From Amnibacterium kyonggiense (lineage in GTDB: Bacteria > Actinomycetota > Actinomycetes > Actinomycetales > Microbacteriaceae): a stretch of 64,000 nt of DNA. The position numbers and the translations under genes are program-made. Positions 17,362 through 26,103 of the stretch are shown piece after piece. Numbering within the stretch: position 1 is the first letter of the stretch; each line of letters starts with the position of its first letter. The stretch is from contig NZ_SOAM01000002.1 of assembly GCF_004364555.1 (NCBI RefSeq), positions 434,001-498,000 of the forward strand, in the 5' to 3' direction. A model generated the notes under the pieces. The model did not search any database, had not been told where the DNA came from, and saw nothing but the letters and a program-made list of their open reading frames with translations.

Positions 17362-17403
17362 CACCGCGAGCGGACGGTCAGGACGACCGGCCACACTTCG
17401 GGC

Positions 17404-17820
17404 ATGGCGAACGGCGTCGGATCGATCATCAGACTCGCGGCGAAGCACGGGCCGAAGATCGGCGTCGCCGCGACGGCGATCGGCGGCTTCCTCGCGAAGA
17501 ACCCGGAGGTCTCCGCGTGGCTGAAGGGCCGCGTGGAGACGCTCCCGAAGCAGCTCGACGCGATCCGGAAGCGTCGGGGTGACGCCGCGCAGATCCGGGG
17601 CATGCTCGAGATCGTCCGCGACGTCGCCGGGAAGCTGCACGCCGAGGGCGCTGCCGCCGCGGTCGCCTCGGACTGGGTCCGCCGCGCGGACGACGTCGAG
17701 CTCGGCGTGCAGCTCGCGGAGCGATTGAGCCCGCCCGCGAAGAAGGAGGCGGTGTCGCGCCTGAAGACCCGGGCGGAGGCGCTCCTCGCGGAGCTGATCG
17801 AGGCCACGACTGCGACCTGA
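17404..17820 (+). CDS. Hypothetical helical protein
   Basis: A 138-residue basic, alpha-helical protein of unknown function. The N-terminal 30 residues are moderately hydrophobic with glycine (GVAATAIGGFLAKNP), perhaps a membrane-surface helix, followed by amphipathic charged helices such as AIRKRRGDAAQIRGMLEIVRDVAGKL. No known motif is visible. It starts 40 bp after the dehydrogenase stop and ends 4 bp before the convergent epimerase stop. There is no clear ribosome site at ATG 17404. Confidence 0.65.
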   Translation: MANGVGSIIRLAAKHGPKIGVAATAIGGFLAKNPEVSAWLKGRVETLPKQLDAIRKRRGDAAQIRGMLEIVRDVAGKLHAEGAAAAVASDWVRRADDVELGVQLAERLSPPAKKEAVSRLKTRAEALLAELIEATTAT

Positions 17821-17824
17821 GCCG

Positions 17825-18796
17825 TCAGGCCGTGAGCGCCGGGATCCCGTCGTCGCCGTGGACCGCGAGCCAGGCCACGGCCTCGCGGGCCGCCTCGAGC
17901 GCCGTGTACCGCGGGGCGTAGCCGAGCCGTTCCCGCGCCGCGGCGATCGAGGCCGACGGGCTGCGGCTGATGTGGTCGAGCGTGATCGCGGCCTGCTCCT
18001 CCGAGGTCGTCGCGGCGAACCGGTCGAACGGCGCGAACGCGAGCACCGCCTCCCGGCCCCACCAGCCGGCGGCCGCCTCGGCGTAGCCGCGGAGGGTGAG
18101 CGCCCGCTCGGCGACGACGTGGAAGGCGCGGCCGGCGGCGTCCTCCTGCCGTTCGACCGCGAGCTGGAACGCCTGGGCGACGTCGTCCGCGTGGACGTGG
18201 TGCAGCGTCTCGAGCCCGGAGTTCGGGAGGGTGAGCGACTCCCCCGCCGCGAGCCGCCGCCACACGGCGGGTTCGAGGTTGCCCGCCGCGTTGATGACCG
18301 GCCAGCCCGGCCCGCTGATGTGGCCCGGGTGGAGGACGGTCGCGCGCAGGCCGTCGGGACGGTCCGCCTCCTCGAGCACGAGGTCCTCGATCGCGGCCTT
18401 GCCGATGCCGTACTCGCCCCAGGGCCGCCGGTCCTCGTGCTCGAGGACCGGCACGGCGGTGGCGGTGCCGTGCGTCCAGATCGTGCCGCACATCGCGAGG
18501 AACGCGCCCGTGCCGCGGAGGGACGCGAGCAGCTTCGCGGCGGACTCCGGGGTGAAGCAGACCATGTCGATCACCGCGTCGGGGCGCAGTGCCGCGATCC
18601 GCGGCCCGAACGTGCCGGCGGCGTCCTCCGCGTCGCGGTCGACGACGAGTCGTTCGACCTCCGTCCACGCCGGGTCCTCGCGGTAGGGCTCCCGGAGGCC
18701 GCGGCTGATCGCGACGACCTCGTGGCCGGCGCCGACGAGGCGCGGGATCAGGTACCCGCCCACGTGGCCGGTCGCGCCGATGACGACGATGCGCAT
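17825..18796 (-). CDS. NAD-dependent epimerase/dehydratase family protein
   Basis: A 323-residue extended SDR. The N-terminal MRIVVIGATGHVGGYLIPRLVGAGHEVVAISRG has the GxxGxxG cofactor loop. The usual YxxxK appears as YGIGKAAIEDLVLEE, preceded by CGTIWTHG. The C-terminal half resembles sugar-nucleotide or UDP-glucose epimerase-like reductases, including HHVHADDVAQAFQLAVE. Substrate specificity is unknown. ATG 18796 has GGAGGAC upstream; longer frames are rejected. Confidence 0.88.
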   Translation of the reverse strand: MRIVVIGATGHVGGYLIPRLVGAGHEVVAISRGLREPYREDPAWTEVERLVVDRDAEDAAGTFGPRIAALRPDAVIDMVCFTPESAAKLLASLRGTGAFLAMCGTIWTHGTATAVPVLEHEDRRPWGEYGIGKAAIEDLVLEEADRPDGLRATVLHPGHISGPGWPVINAAGNLEPAVWRRLAAGESLTLPNSGLETLHHVHADDVAQAFQLAVERQEDAAGRAFHVVAERALTLRGYAEAAAGWWGREAVLAFAPFDRFAATTSEEQAAITLDHISRSPSASIAAARERLGYAPRYTALEAAREAVAWLAVHGDDGIPALTA

Positions 18797-18905
18797 GGCG
18801 TCCTCCTCCGCTCGCCCCGATCGTGCCCCGAGGCCGCTGTGATCGCGCCGAACCGGCTCGACGGCGCCCGAGACGCGAGCCGGGCGGCAGGAGCAGAATC
18901 GGACG

Positions 18906-20015
18906 ATGACCCGCGCAGCCGCCCCCTTCCGCGCCGACGAGGTCGGCAGCCTCCTCCGCCCCGACCGCGTCCACGAGGCCCGCGCCGAGCACGCGGCCGG
19001 GCGGCTCGACGACGCCGGGCTCGCGGCCGTCGAGGACGCGGCGATCGTCGAGGTCATCCGCCAGCAGGAGGAGGCGGGCCTGCATGCCGTGACGGACGGG
19101 GAGTTCCGCCGCGGCTGGTGGCACTTCGACTTCTTCGGCGGGCTGGACGGGGTCACCGTGAAGCCGGGCGACAGCGGCATGGCGTTCCAGGGCAGCGCCG
19201 CGCCGCCGCTCGGTGTGCACGTCGAGGGGAAGGTCTCGTTCCCGGCCGACCACCCGATGCTGCGGCACTTCGCGTTCGTCCGCGACCACACGTCCGTGCT
19301 GCCGAAGATGTGCATCCCGTCGCCGACCGTGCTGCACTTCCGGCTCACCTCGTCGGACGAGGACGTCTACCCGGACCGCGACGCGCTGTTCGCGGACCTC
19401 GCGGCGACCTGGCGCGCCGCGATCCGCGCGTTCTACGACGCCGGCTGCCGCTACCTGCAGTTCGACGACACCGCGTGGGCGTACCTGTGCTCCGAGGTCG
19501 AGCTGGAGCGGGCCCGCGACCGGGGCATCGACACCGACGGGCTCGCGGACGCGTACGCGGCGCTGCTGAACGAGGCGCTCCGCGACCGCCCGGCCGACAT
19601 GACGATCACGACGCACGTGTGCCGCGGCAACTTCCGCTCGACCTGGATCGCATCCGGCGGGTACGAGCCGGTCGCCCGCCAGCTGCTCGAGGTCTGCGAC
19701 TACGACGGCTACTTCCTCGAGTACGACTCCGACCGCGCGGGCGGATTCGAGCCCCTCCGCTTCCTGCCGAAGGGCGACAAGCGGGTCGTGCTCGGGCTCG
19801 TCACCTCGAAGTCGGGGACGCTCGAGGACCCGGGGGACGTCGAGCGGCGCATCCGGGAGGCGACCGCATTCGCCCCGCTCGAGCAGCTCGCGGTGAGCCC
19901 GCAGTGCGGCTTCGCGTCGACCGAGGAGGGGAACGTGCTCACCGAGGACCAGCAGTGGGCGAAGCTCCGCGAGATCGTCCGGATCGCCGAGGAGACCTGG
20001 GGCTCGATCGACTGA
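18906..20015 (+). CDS. MetE C-terminal-like (YxjG/H-type) methyltransferase
   Basis: A 369-residue single-domain homologue of the catalytic half of cobalamin-independent methionine synthase. FRADEVGSLLRP at residues 8-19 is the family opening. Zinc ligands are His237 and Cys239 (THVCRGN) and Cys334 (SPQCGF), with LEYD providing the acidic partner. Such stand-alone proteins transfer methyl groups to homocysteine or a related thiol from a donor other than polyglutamated folate. The N-terminal folate-binding domain of full MetE is absent, as usual in this subgroup. It is a single gene with a weak ribosome site. Confidence 0.88.
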   Translation: MTRAAAPFRADEVGSLLRPDRVHEARAEHAAGRLDDAGLAAVEDAAIVEVIRQQEEAGLHAVTDGEFRRGWWHFDFFGGLDGVTVKPGDSGMAFQGSAAPPLGVHVEGKVSFPADHPMLRHFAFVRDHTSVLPKMCIPSPTVLHFRLTSSDEDVYPDRDALFADLAATWRAAIRAFYDAGCRYLQFDDTAWAYLCSEVELERARDRGIDTDGLADAYAALLNEALRDRPADMTITTHVCRGNFRSTWIASGGYEPVARQLLEVCDYDGYFLEYDSDRAGGFEPLRFLPKGDKRVVLGLVTSKSGTLEDPGDVERRIREATAFAPLEQLAVSPQCGFASTEEGNVLTEDQQWAKLREIVRIAEETWGSID

Positions 20016-20061
20016 CCGGCGCAGCCGCCGCTGCGTCGACCTGCCGTCGATCGAGGCGCGA

Positions 20062-20250
20062 TCAGGCGCCGACGGTGACCTTGACGGCTGCCGGGTCGAC
20101 GATCTCGAGCCCGGCCTCCCAGGCGTGGCGGCGGATGAGCTCGGCGATGGCCTCGCCGAGCCGCTCGTCGGAGGGGTTGCCGAGCCGAGCCGGGTCCGTG
20201 ACCCGGATGTCGGCGTTCACGGTCAGGTGCTTCGCGTCATCGCTCATCAT
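20062..20250 (-). CDS. Small hypothetical protein
   Basis: A 62-residue soluble protein: a beta strand with VNADIRVTDPARLG, a central helix GEAIAELIRRHAWEAG and a C-terminal DPAAVKVTVGA strand, a compact alpha/beta layout. The codon pattern and the ordered alternation of strands and helix support a real gene. Function is unknown. Two ATG codons in tandem (20250, 20247) may both serve. It is convergent with the MetE-like gene. Confidence 0.55.
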   Translation of the reverse strand: MMSDDAKHLTVNADIRVTDPARLGNPSDERLGEAIAELIRRHAWEAGLEIVDPAAVKVTVGA

Positions 20251-20324
20251 CCGAGGCTAGGCGGGCTCCTACCGCGTCGACTGTGCCCCGCCTCCCGCTC
20301 TCCTCCGAGGTCCGCACGGGCGCC

Positions 20325-20969
20325 TCAGCCCGCGCGCTCCCCCGTCTCGAGCGCGATGCGCTGCGCCTCCTCCACCGCGGATCGGAAGTCGCGGGCGAGG
20401 CCGTCGAGCACGAGCAGGGTCGCGTGCGCGTGGACGCGGGCGGCGAAGACGCCGGTCTCGGCGACGCGGTCGAGCACGGGGCGGGCGTCCTCCCCGAACT
20501 CCGCGAGCGACCGGCTGAGGCTGCGCCAGCACTCGCGGTTCCGCCGCCCGAGCTCGGTCCCGAGGTCCGCCGCGACCGCCGGACCCTCGCCCGGCGCGTG
20601 CAGCACCACCGCGGTCCGCCAGGCGGCGCGCGCGACCTCGTCCTCCTCGTCGTGGAGGAGCGCGGGCGTGAGCGCCGCCCGCGCCCGCGGGTCCCCGATC
20701 TTCGAGAGCGTGTGCAGCGCCTGGCTGCGCGCCTGCGGGAACGGCGAGCCGAGCTCCTCGAGCAGCCGCGGGACGGTCAGATCCGCGGGCAGGCGGGTCA
20801 GCGCCCACGTGAGCATGTCGCGGACGAAGAAGTCGGGCTCGACGCCGCAGCGCTCGACGAGCAGGTCGACAGCCGCGGGGTCCGGTCGGGTGCCGGCCGC
20901 GAGCGCGGCCTGCAGGCGGCCGCTGCCGCTCTCCTGCCGCAGCCGCGCCGCCAGGTCGTCGAGGGTCAT
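20325..20969 (-). CDS. HEAT-repeat protein
   Basis: A 214-residue alpha-solenoid protein with several HEAT-like units, for example DFFVRDMLTWALTRLPADLTVPRLLEELGS, PFPQARSQALHTLSKIGDPRARAALTPALL and DEEDEVARAAWRTAVVL. Such repeats are protein-binding scaffolds. No catalytic residues are evident. The ATG at 20969 is preceded by GGAG; upstream frame extensions are low-complexity. No operon partner is close, so the binding partner is unknown. Confidence 0.8.
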   Translation of the reverse strand: MTLDDLAARLRQESGSGRLQAALAAGTRPDPAAVDLLVERCGVEPDFFVRDMLTWALTRLPADLTVPRLLEELGSPFPQARSQALHTLSKIGDPRARAALTPALLHDEEDEVARAAWRTAVVLHAPGEGPAVAADLGTELGRRNRECWRSLSRSLAEFGEDARPVLDRVAETGVFAARVHAHATLLVLDGLARDFRSAVEEAQRIALETGERAG

Positions 20970-21085
20970 CGCTCCATGGTCGCCTCGATCCGGGCGGCCG
21001 GTGCGCAGCGGGGCACCGAACGTCCACGCTGAGCAGCGCGCGCAGGTGCGGCGTGCAGAGTGCTGGGGTGCCCGAGCAGCGAGCG

Positions 21086-21790
21086 ATGACGGAGGAGCAC
21101 TCGGACCTCGATCGACTCCGTCGGCGGCTGTACCACCCGGACGCGACGGACGCCGATCGTCGGGCGTACGAGCTGCTCGCCGACCGCCTGGACGAGGCGC
21201 CGCGCTCCGCGACCGGGCCGGCGCCCGTGCACGAGCCCGAGCCCGAGCCCGAGCCGATATCCACCCGGCAGGCGCGATCGCGCCACCGGCCGTTGCTCCT
21301 GGTCGCCGCGGGCGCCGGGCTCGCCGTCGCCGCCGCGACCGCGTTCCTCGGCGCCCGGGCCGCGGCACCCGGTCCGGCGGACGCGAGCACCGCTCCGATC
21401 TGGGCCGGTGCCGCGGCCCCGACCGCCGCGCCCGCCCCGACGCCGATCGTGCTCGAGCGCGGTGGCATCCGGCTCGCAGCGCAGCAGACGCTCGGCAGCG
21501 GCAGCGCGATCCTCCCGCTGCGGTTGGACACCGCCCCCGCGAACGGCGGCCGGCTGCTCGTCCGGCTCACGTCCTCGGACCCCTCCCCCGTCGGCTGGCT
21601 CGCGGAGCGGCCGCGGACCGACCCCGACGGGCCGGGCGGGGTGGAGGTCGTCGCGACCGACCCGCCCGCACTCCGGCAGGGTCGCACCGGACCCGCCGAC
21701 GTCCGCTGGTCCGGTCCGCCGCCGACGGAGGTCGTCGTGCGGGCGCCCGCGGGCACGGGCTGGAGCATCACCGTCGCGTTCCTCGACTGA
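21086..21790 (+). CDS. Single-span membrane protein, LRRRLY-motif family (copy 1)
   Basis: A 234-residue protein from ATG 21086 (GTG 21068 and ATG 21053 are alternatives; none has a strong ribosome site). The cytosolic N-terminus has LDRLRRRLYHPDATDADRRAYELLADR, then a Glu-Pro repeat (EPEPEPEP), a membrane span LLLVAAGAGLAVAAATAFLGA, and an exterior beta-rich domain ending TEVVVRAPAGTGWSITVAFLD. A second protein at 55982-56728 has the same architecture and the motif LDALRRRLYRPGSTESDLRRY, so the two are paralogues. Function unknown. It is followed by the DUF4232 gene 30 bp downstream. Confidence 0.75.
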   Translation: MTEEHSDLDRLRRRLYHPDATDADRRAYELLADRLDEAPRSATGPAPVHEPEPEPEPISTRQARSRHRPLLLVAAGAGLAVAAATAFLGARAAAPGPADASTAPIWAGAAAPTAAPAPTPIVLERGGIRLAAQQTLGSGSAILPLRLDTAPANGGRLLVRLTSSDPSPVGWLAERPRTDPDGPGGVEVVATDPPALRQGRTGPADVRWSGPPPTEVVVRAPAGTGWSITVAFLD

Positions 21791-21820
21791 ACCCGCGCAC
21801 GCCTCCGTACGATCGACCGG

Positions 21821-22900
21821 ATGCTGTCGACCCGTGCGCTCGTCGCGACCGTCCTCGTGTCGAGCGCGCTCTGGGTCGGGCTCGGTGCCGTCGGGGCGGC
21901 GCTGACCTACTGGGATGCCGTGCCCGCGCCGGTGACCTCCCTGCTGCTGCCGCCGACCGTGCCGTCGTCGCTGTGGACGGGTCCGACGCGGACCGTGGTC
22001 CTCACGGCCGTGGTCGCCGGGGTGGTGCACGCGGCGGTGCTGGCCCTGCTCCTCCGCGTCGTGCTGCGGAGGGTGGCGCCCGGCCTGATCCCGGTGTGGT
22101 TCGCGGTCGTCCTCACGTCCTTCCTCGCCGCGGGGGTGCTCGCGGTCGGCTTCCTGCTCGGGCAGCCCTGGGCCGCCGGCCTCCGAGCGCTCTCCGGGCA
22201 GACGGTCGCCCTGTTCACCCCGTCCGGGCTGTGGGGCGTCGTCTGGGGCTGGGTCCCCGCGATCGTCGCCGTCCGGGTCGGCAGGTCGAGCCGGGTGGCG
22301 GCCCGGACCCGGGTCGCGCCACCGGTACTCGTCGCCGCGGCCGCGGTCGCGGTCGCCGTCCTCCTGCTGCCCGGACTCGGTCGCCAGCAGGAGGAGACGC
22401 CGACCGCCGCGCCGAGCCCGGCGCCGTCGATCACCTACTACAGCTGGGCTGGCATCGCTCCGGTGGCCGATGGTTCCGCCGCGGTCCGGGGGGCCTGCCA
22501 CGCCGCCGACCTCGCGGTGAGCGTCGACCAGGGCGACGCGGCGACCGGCCACCGTGCGCTCAGCATCCGCGCCGTCAACCGCGGCGACCGCGCGTGCGTG
22601 CTCGACGGGTACGCCGATGTCGTGTTCGACGACCGGGACGGGAACGCGATGGACGTGCTCGTGACGCGCGGCGGCTCCTTCCTGACGACCGACGAGGGCG
22701 CTCACCGGGTTCGCCTCGATCCGGGCGCGGCCGCCGTCGCGGCGCTCGGCTGGAACGCGCAGAGCGCCGCGGGCGAGCAGCGGGCGGGCACGCTCTTCGT
22801 CTCGCCGAGGCCGGGGACGGCGCGTCTGCCCGTGACCGTCGACCTCGACGTCAAGGACGGCGGCGCGGTCGCACTCACCGCATGGCGTCTCGCTTCCTGA
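21821..22900 (+). CDS. Multi-span membrane protein with C-terminal DUF4232 domain
   Basis: A 359-residue protein. Four or five hydrophobic segments occupy residues 1-190 (for example TRALVATVLVSSALWVGLG and VVLTAVVAGVVHAAVLALLL). The last 140 residues form an exterior DUF4232 domain: ACHAADLAVSVDQGDAATGH, then LSIRAVNRGDRACVLDGYADVVFDD with a conserved Cys pair likely bridged, and ALGW. DUF4232 usually occurs in secreted lipoproteins; here it is attached to a membrane-embedded N-terminus. Function is unknown. It may be cotranscribed with the preceding gene. Confidence 0.82.
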   Translation: MLSTRALVATVLVSSALWVGLGAVGAALTYWDAVPAPVTSLLLPPTVPSSLWTGPTRTVVLTAVVAGVVHAAVLALLLRVVLRRVAPGLIPVWFAVVLTSFLAAGVLAVGFLLGQPWAAGLRALSGQTVALFTPSGLWGVVWGWVPAIVAVRVGRSSRVAARTRVAPPVLVAAAAVAVAVLLLPGLGRQQEETPTAAPSPAPSITYYSWAGIAPVADGSAAVRGACHAADLAVSVDQGDAATGHRALSIRAVNRGDRACVLDGYADVVFDDRDGNAMDVLVTRGGSFLTTDEGAHRVRLDPGAAAVAALGWNAQSAAGEQRAGTLFVSPRPGTARLPVTVDLDVKDGGAVALTAWRLAS

Positions 22901-22985
22901 GCAGATCCTTCGCGTCGCCACCACGTCTCCTGACCCCGCTGAGCGGCGCGGTCGCGGATCGCGGGTCGAGCGGCCTACTGGACGC

Positions 22986-23195
22986 ATGACCGACACCACC
23001 GCGTCCGACCCGCTGCTCGAGCACCACCTCGGCGACCTGCCCGTCGTCGCCGCCGACGGCCGGGAGACCCTCGTCCACCTGGGCCGTGTGAGCGCCGTCG
23101 GCGACTTCGACCGGCCGGGCGAGTTCGACGTGCCGCCCGCCGAGCCGGTCGTGCTCGTCGGCGACGTCCCGTGGGAGCTCCGCGACGCCGAGTGA
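22986..23195 (+). CDS. Small acidic hypothetical protein
   Basis: A 69-residue acidic soluble protein with no Cys and no recognised domain (LEHHLGDLPVVAADGRETLVHLGRVSAVGDFDRPGEF is its central part, given here only in outline by position 11-47). The steady amino-acid complexity and high third-position GC support coding. The start is ATG 22986 after the DUF4232 gene, 86 bp downstream. Confidence 0.5.
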   Translation: MTDTTASDPLLEHHLGDLPVVAADGRETLVHLGRVSAVGDFDRPGEFDVPPAEPVVLVGDVPWELRDAE

Positions 23196-23226
23196 AAGCG
23201 TGCGTCGCACGACGAGGACTGACGGG

Positions 23227-23553
23227 TCAGCCGCCGCGGCGGTCCGCGTCGATCCCGCGGACCGTCTGCGTCTGCGGCAGCCCGCACCGCGCGCACTCGC
23301 GGCGGAGGACGACGTCGATCCGGTCCGGCAGCTCCCGGCCCTCGTCGACCTCCCCGTAGAGGTGGATGCGGCGCTCCTCCAGGATCTCCCACCGCGTCCA
23401 GCGGTGCCGGTGCCGGTCGGACACGACGCCCGGGCGCGGGGCGGCGGCCTGCGCCGGCGAGGACCCGGATCGCCCGCCGACGATCGCGGCGATCGCGATG
23501 CCGATGAGCACGATCACGCCGAGCCCCGCGATCAGCTCGAGCAGCGCACCCAC
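23227..23553 (-). CDS. Small membrane-anchored protein with CxxC
   Basis: From GTG 23553 the product is 108 residues: an N-terminal membrane span (LLELIAGLGVIVLIGIAIAAIVGG), a short linker, then a cytosolic or exterior part with HRHRWTRWEILEERRIHLYGE and a Cys-x2-Cys pair (ECARCGLPQTQTVRG) that could bind zinc. A GTG at 23589 is in frame but lies inside the adjacent palindrome, so the shorter form is preferred. Function unknown. Confidence 0.6.
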   Translation of the reverse strand: MGALLELIAGLGVIVLIGIAIAAIVGGRSGSSPAQAAAPRPGVVSDRHRHRWTRWEILEERRIHLYGEVDEGRELPDRIDVVLRRECARCGLPQTQTVRGIDADRRGG

Positions 23554-23583
23554 TCCGGGAGTAGACCACGCCCGCCCGGGCGC

Positions 23584-23669
23584 TTTCACGGATCAGGACG
23601 GATTTCCGACATGCCGCCTCCGGAGTCCCAGGAGGCGGCGTGTCGTTGAATCCGTCCTGATCGGTGAAA
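23584..23669. repeat. Dispersed palindrome family, copy A
   Basis: An 86-bp palindrome. The outer arms are GGATCAGGACGGATT and AATCCGTCCTGATC, flanked by TTTCAC/GTGAAA; the inner arms are GACATGCCGCCTCC and GGAGGCGGCGTGTC around a 9-base loop. This copy has the longest continuous pairing of the family. It sits just 5' of the small CxxC membrane protein and 5 bp beyond the stop of the lipoprotein gene, so it could end the lipoprotein transcript. Confidence 0.85.
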
Positions 23670-23673
23670 CCGG

Positions 23674-24819
23674 CTAGCGCGCAGTGGCGAGGATCGCCTC
23701 CGCCACCTGCACGGCTCGCGGGGTGTTCTCGATCTGGATCGCCGTCGAGCCCAGCGTGAACAGGACAGTGCACGGGGTGCTGCCGGAGCCGCAGTTCGAC
23801 AGGGCCCGCTCCCCCGACGCCAGGCCCTCGAGCCGGATCGGCCGGAGGTCGCCGCGCTGCGCCGAGTCCGTCGCGATCTCATCGACGGCCCACGCCTGCT
23901 CGGGTCCGACCGTGACCGACGCCAGCTCGGTCGCGGACGAGTACCGCGCGTCCTCGACGACGCAGACCGAGTCGCCGAGCCGCAGCTCGGCGGCGCCGAA
24001 GAGCGAGTCGACCTTCGGGTCCGGTGGGAAGTCCGTGCTGACGCGGGTCCGCTGCACCTTCAGGGCGCCCTCGAGGTCGACCTTCGTCAGGTAGTTCGTG
24101 CACGGCGCCGCGCTGTCGGCGGGCACATGGTCGGGGAACCGCAGCTGCGCCGCGCTCGCGTCCTGCACGGTGCGGAAGACGGTCTCGACGGCGGGCTTCA
24201 GCCCCGCGAAGACCTGGTCGTCGGTCTCCTTCGCGAACGCGCTCGTCCCGCCCTCACGCGAGCCGGTGAGCAGGTCGACCCGGACCCAGCTCGAGCCGAC
24301 GGCCGCGGTCGCCCCGCAGCCCGGGTCGCCGCAGGTCGCCGCGGCGGAGATCCCCGCGAACGTCCGACGCTGCTCGGTCGGCGCATCGCCGTAGAGCGCG
24401 CCGGTCCACTGGTTGGCGGCGCCGGGGAGGATCGAAACGGTCAGCGTCGCGATCCCGGTCTCCGAGTTCGGCGGCCCGGCCCGCCACGAGCAGCCGAGCC
24501 CGCCGGCGCCCTCGAGCGCCTTCTGCCCCGTGATCGAGCCGTCGACCGTGCTGACCGGCAGCACGACCCAGTCGTCCGCGGGCTGCCCGGCGGCGAGCGC
24601 CCGGACGATCTCCGCCTTCGGCACGAGATCGGCACAGCTCAGCGGTGCGGCGGAGGGCGTCGGCGACGGGGACGGCGTCTCGGCGCTCGCCGGGGCGACC
24701 GACGACACCGCGGGTGCGCCGGCACCGGCGGAGCACCCGGCGGTGCCGAGCGCCACCAGCAGGGCGACGGCGACGGGTCCGGCCCATCGGGACCGGACGG
24801 AGGAGTGGAGCGGGCTCAT
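23674..24819 (-). CDS. Secreted lipoprotein of unknown function
   Basis: A 381-residue protein. The signal peptide WAGPVAVALLVALGTAGC ends in a lipobox-like TAGC with Cys at about residue 29, then a Ser/Pro/Thr-rich linker (TPSPSPTPSAAPLSC). The mature part appears duplicated: two similar halves each open with a C..L.....(V/L)..AL motif (SCADLVPKAEIVRALA; PCTNYLTKVDLEGALK). This resembles actinobacterial DUF3558-like lipoproteins, but I cannot confirm a family. Several Cys pairs suggest disulfides. ATG 24819 lacks a good ribosome site. It is flanked on both sides by copies of the dispersed palindrome. Confidence 0.75.
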   Translation of the reverse strand: MSPLHSSVRSRWAGPVAVALLVALGTAGCSAGAGAPAVSSVAPASAETPSPSPTPSAAPLSCADLVPKAEIVRALAAGQPADDWVVLPVSTVDGSITGQKALEGAGGLGCSWRAGPPNSETGIATLTVSILPGAANQWTGALYGDAPTEQRRTFAGISAAATCGDPGCGATAAVGSSWVRVDLLTGSREGGTSAFAKETDDQVFAGLKPAVETVFRTVQDASAAQLRFPDHVPADSAAPCTNYLTKVDLEGALKVQRTRVSTDFPPDPKVDSLFGAAELRLGDSVCVVEDARYSSATELASVTVGPEQAWAVDEIATDSAQRGDLRPIRLEGLASGERALSNCGSGSTPCTVLFTLGSTAIQIENTPRAVQVAEAILATAR

Positions 24820-24851
24820 GTAGAGGACTGTCCGCTCGGCCCCCTCCGGTT

Positions 24852-24931
24852 CCCCGATCAGGACGGATTCCGGGACACGCCGCCCGGGGCGCGCGGCGGA
24901 CGGCGTGTCGCCCGATCCGTCCTGATCCGGG
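24852..24931. repeat. Dispersed palindrome family, copy B
   Basis: About 80 bp. Outer arms CGATCAGGACGGATT and GATCCGTCCTGATCCG; inner arms GGACACGCCG and CGGCGTGTC, separated by a GC-rich 19-base loop ending GGA. It lies between the lipoprotein start region and the stop of the AAA ATPase gene on the same strand, only 6 bp from that stop, a position expected for a terminator of the ATPase transcript. Confidence 0.85.
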
Positions 24932-24937
24932 AAGCGC

Positions 24938-25948
24938 TCAGGCGAACCAGCGGCGCCAGCGGGACTCCGGCGGCGGGTCCTCCCCCAGCATGCGGGCGGC
25001 GGAGGCGATGTCCTCCGGCGTGAGCAGGGTGACCGCATCGGCGTCGAGCGCCCCCGCGTCGAGGTCGGCCCCGGCGAGCCGCATCGCCTGCCGGTTGATC
25101 GCCTGCTCGAACAGCGTGCGCGCGAAGCGGGCGTTCCCGGAGTCCTCCCCGCGCCGCAGCCCGCCGAAGACGCGGTGCAGCACCTCGCCGACGCCCTCCG
25201 CCAGCTCGTACCGGTGGTCGATCACGATCGTCCCGAAGATCGCCTCGAGCTCCGCGGTCGAGTAGTCCGGGAAGTCGATCTCCCTCGCGAACCGCGACCG
25301 CAGCCCGGGGTTCGAGAGCAGGAACCGCTCCATCAGCCGCGGGTACCCGGCGACGATGACGACGAGCCGGTGGCGGTGGTCCTCCATCCGCTTCAGCAGC
25401 ACCTCGATCGCCTCGGGGCCGAAGTCCATGCGGCCCTCGCCCTCCGGCGAGAGGGAGTACGCCTCATCGATGAACAGCACCCCGTCGAGCGCCCGCCGGA
25501 TCACCCGGTCCGTCTTGATCGCCGTCGAGCCGACGTACTGCCCGACGAGCCCGGCGCGGTCGACCTCGACGAGGTGCCCCTTCGACAGCAGCCCGACCGC
25601 GCGGTACATCTCGGCGAGCAGCCGTGCGACCGTCGTCTTGCCGGTGCCGGGGTTGCCGAGGAAGACGAGGTGCTGGGAGGTCGCGGCCTCCGGCAGCCCG
25701 TGCCGCTTCCGCTGTGCCTGCACCTGGAGGAACGCGACGAGGCCGCGCACCTGCTCCTTCACGTCCGCGAGCCCGACGAGGCCGTCGAGCTCCTCGAGCA
25801 GCACCGGCAGTGGCCGGGCGGGCGCGGGGCGGTCGAGGACGCCGCCGACGACCTCCTCCACCTTCTCGAGCCCCGGGCGCTGCAGCTGCTCCCGGAGCCG
25901 GTCCGTCGCGTAGCGGACCACGGGGTTCGAGCGGGAGGGGCGTGCCAC
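24938..25948 (-). CDS. AAA+ ATPase, CbxX/CfqX (EccA-like) type
   Basis: A 336-residue AAA+ protein. Walker A is GNPGTGKT (residues 98-105), Walker B VLFIDEAY, followed by a sensor-1 region in VVIVAGYP and an arginine-finger segment NPGLRSRF. The N-terminal 55 residues are a short helical leader, lacking the TPR-like domain of full EccA proteins, so it corresponds to the isolated CbxX module. Relatives remodel Rubisco or support type VII secretion; no ESX genes are nearby, so its client is unknown. The start at 25948 gives [18 protein letters not shown]. Confidence 0.9.
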   Translation of the reverse strand: MARPSRSNPVVRYATDRLREQLQRPGLEKVEEVVGGVLDRPAPARPLPVLLEELDGLVGLADVKEQVRGLVAFLQVQAQRKRHGLPEAATSQHLVFLGNPGTGKTTVARLLAEMYRAVGLLSKGHLVEVDRAGLVGQYVGSTAIKTDRVIRRALDGVLFIDEAYSLSPEGEGRMDFGPEAIEVLLKRMEDHRHRLVVIVAGYPRLMERFLLSNPGLRSRFAREIDFPDYSTAELEAIFGTIVIDHRYELAEGVGEVLHRVFGGLRRGEDSGNARFARTLFEQAINRQAMRLAGADLDAGALDADAVTLLTPEDIASAARMLGEDPPPESRWRRWFA

Positions 25949-26103
25949 GCGCGGAGCCTAGGCGTCGCGGCGGGGAGGATGGCGCGGGCCGGACGGGAGG
26001 ACCGTCGACCCGCGCCACCGCCGTCAGTACGGGAGCCGCGGATGCGTGGGGAGGCCGCCGCGGCCGTCACGCGCCCGAAACGTCCCTCCGCCACCCTGGC
26101 CCG

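Noticed and set aside
23554-23589. Longer N-terminus of the CxxC membrane protein
   Set aside because: The added codons lie in palindrome copy A and start with an isolated GTG; the shorter form begins directly before the membrane span.
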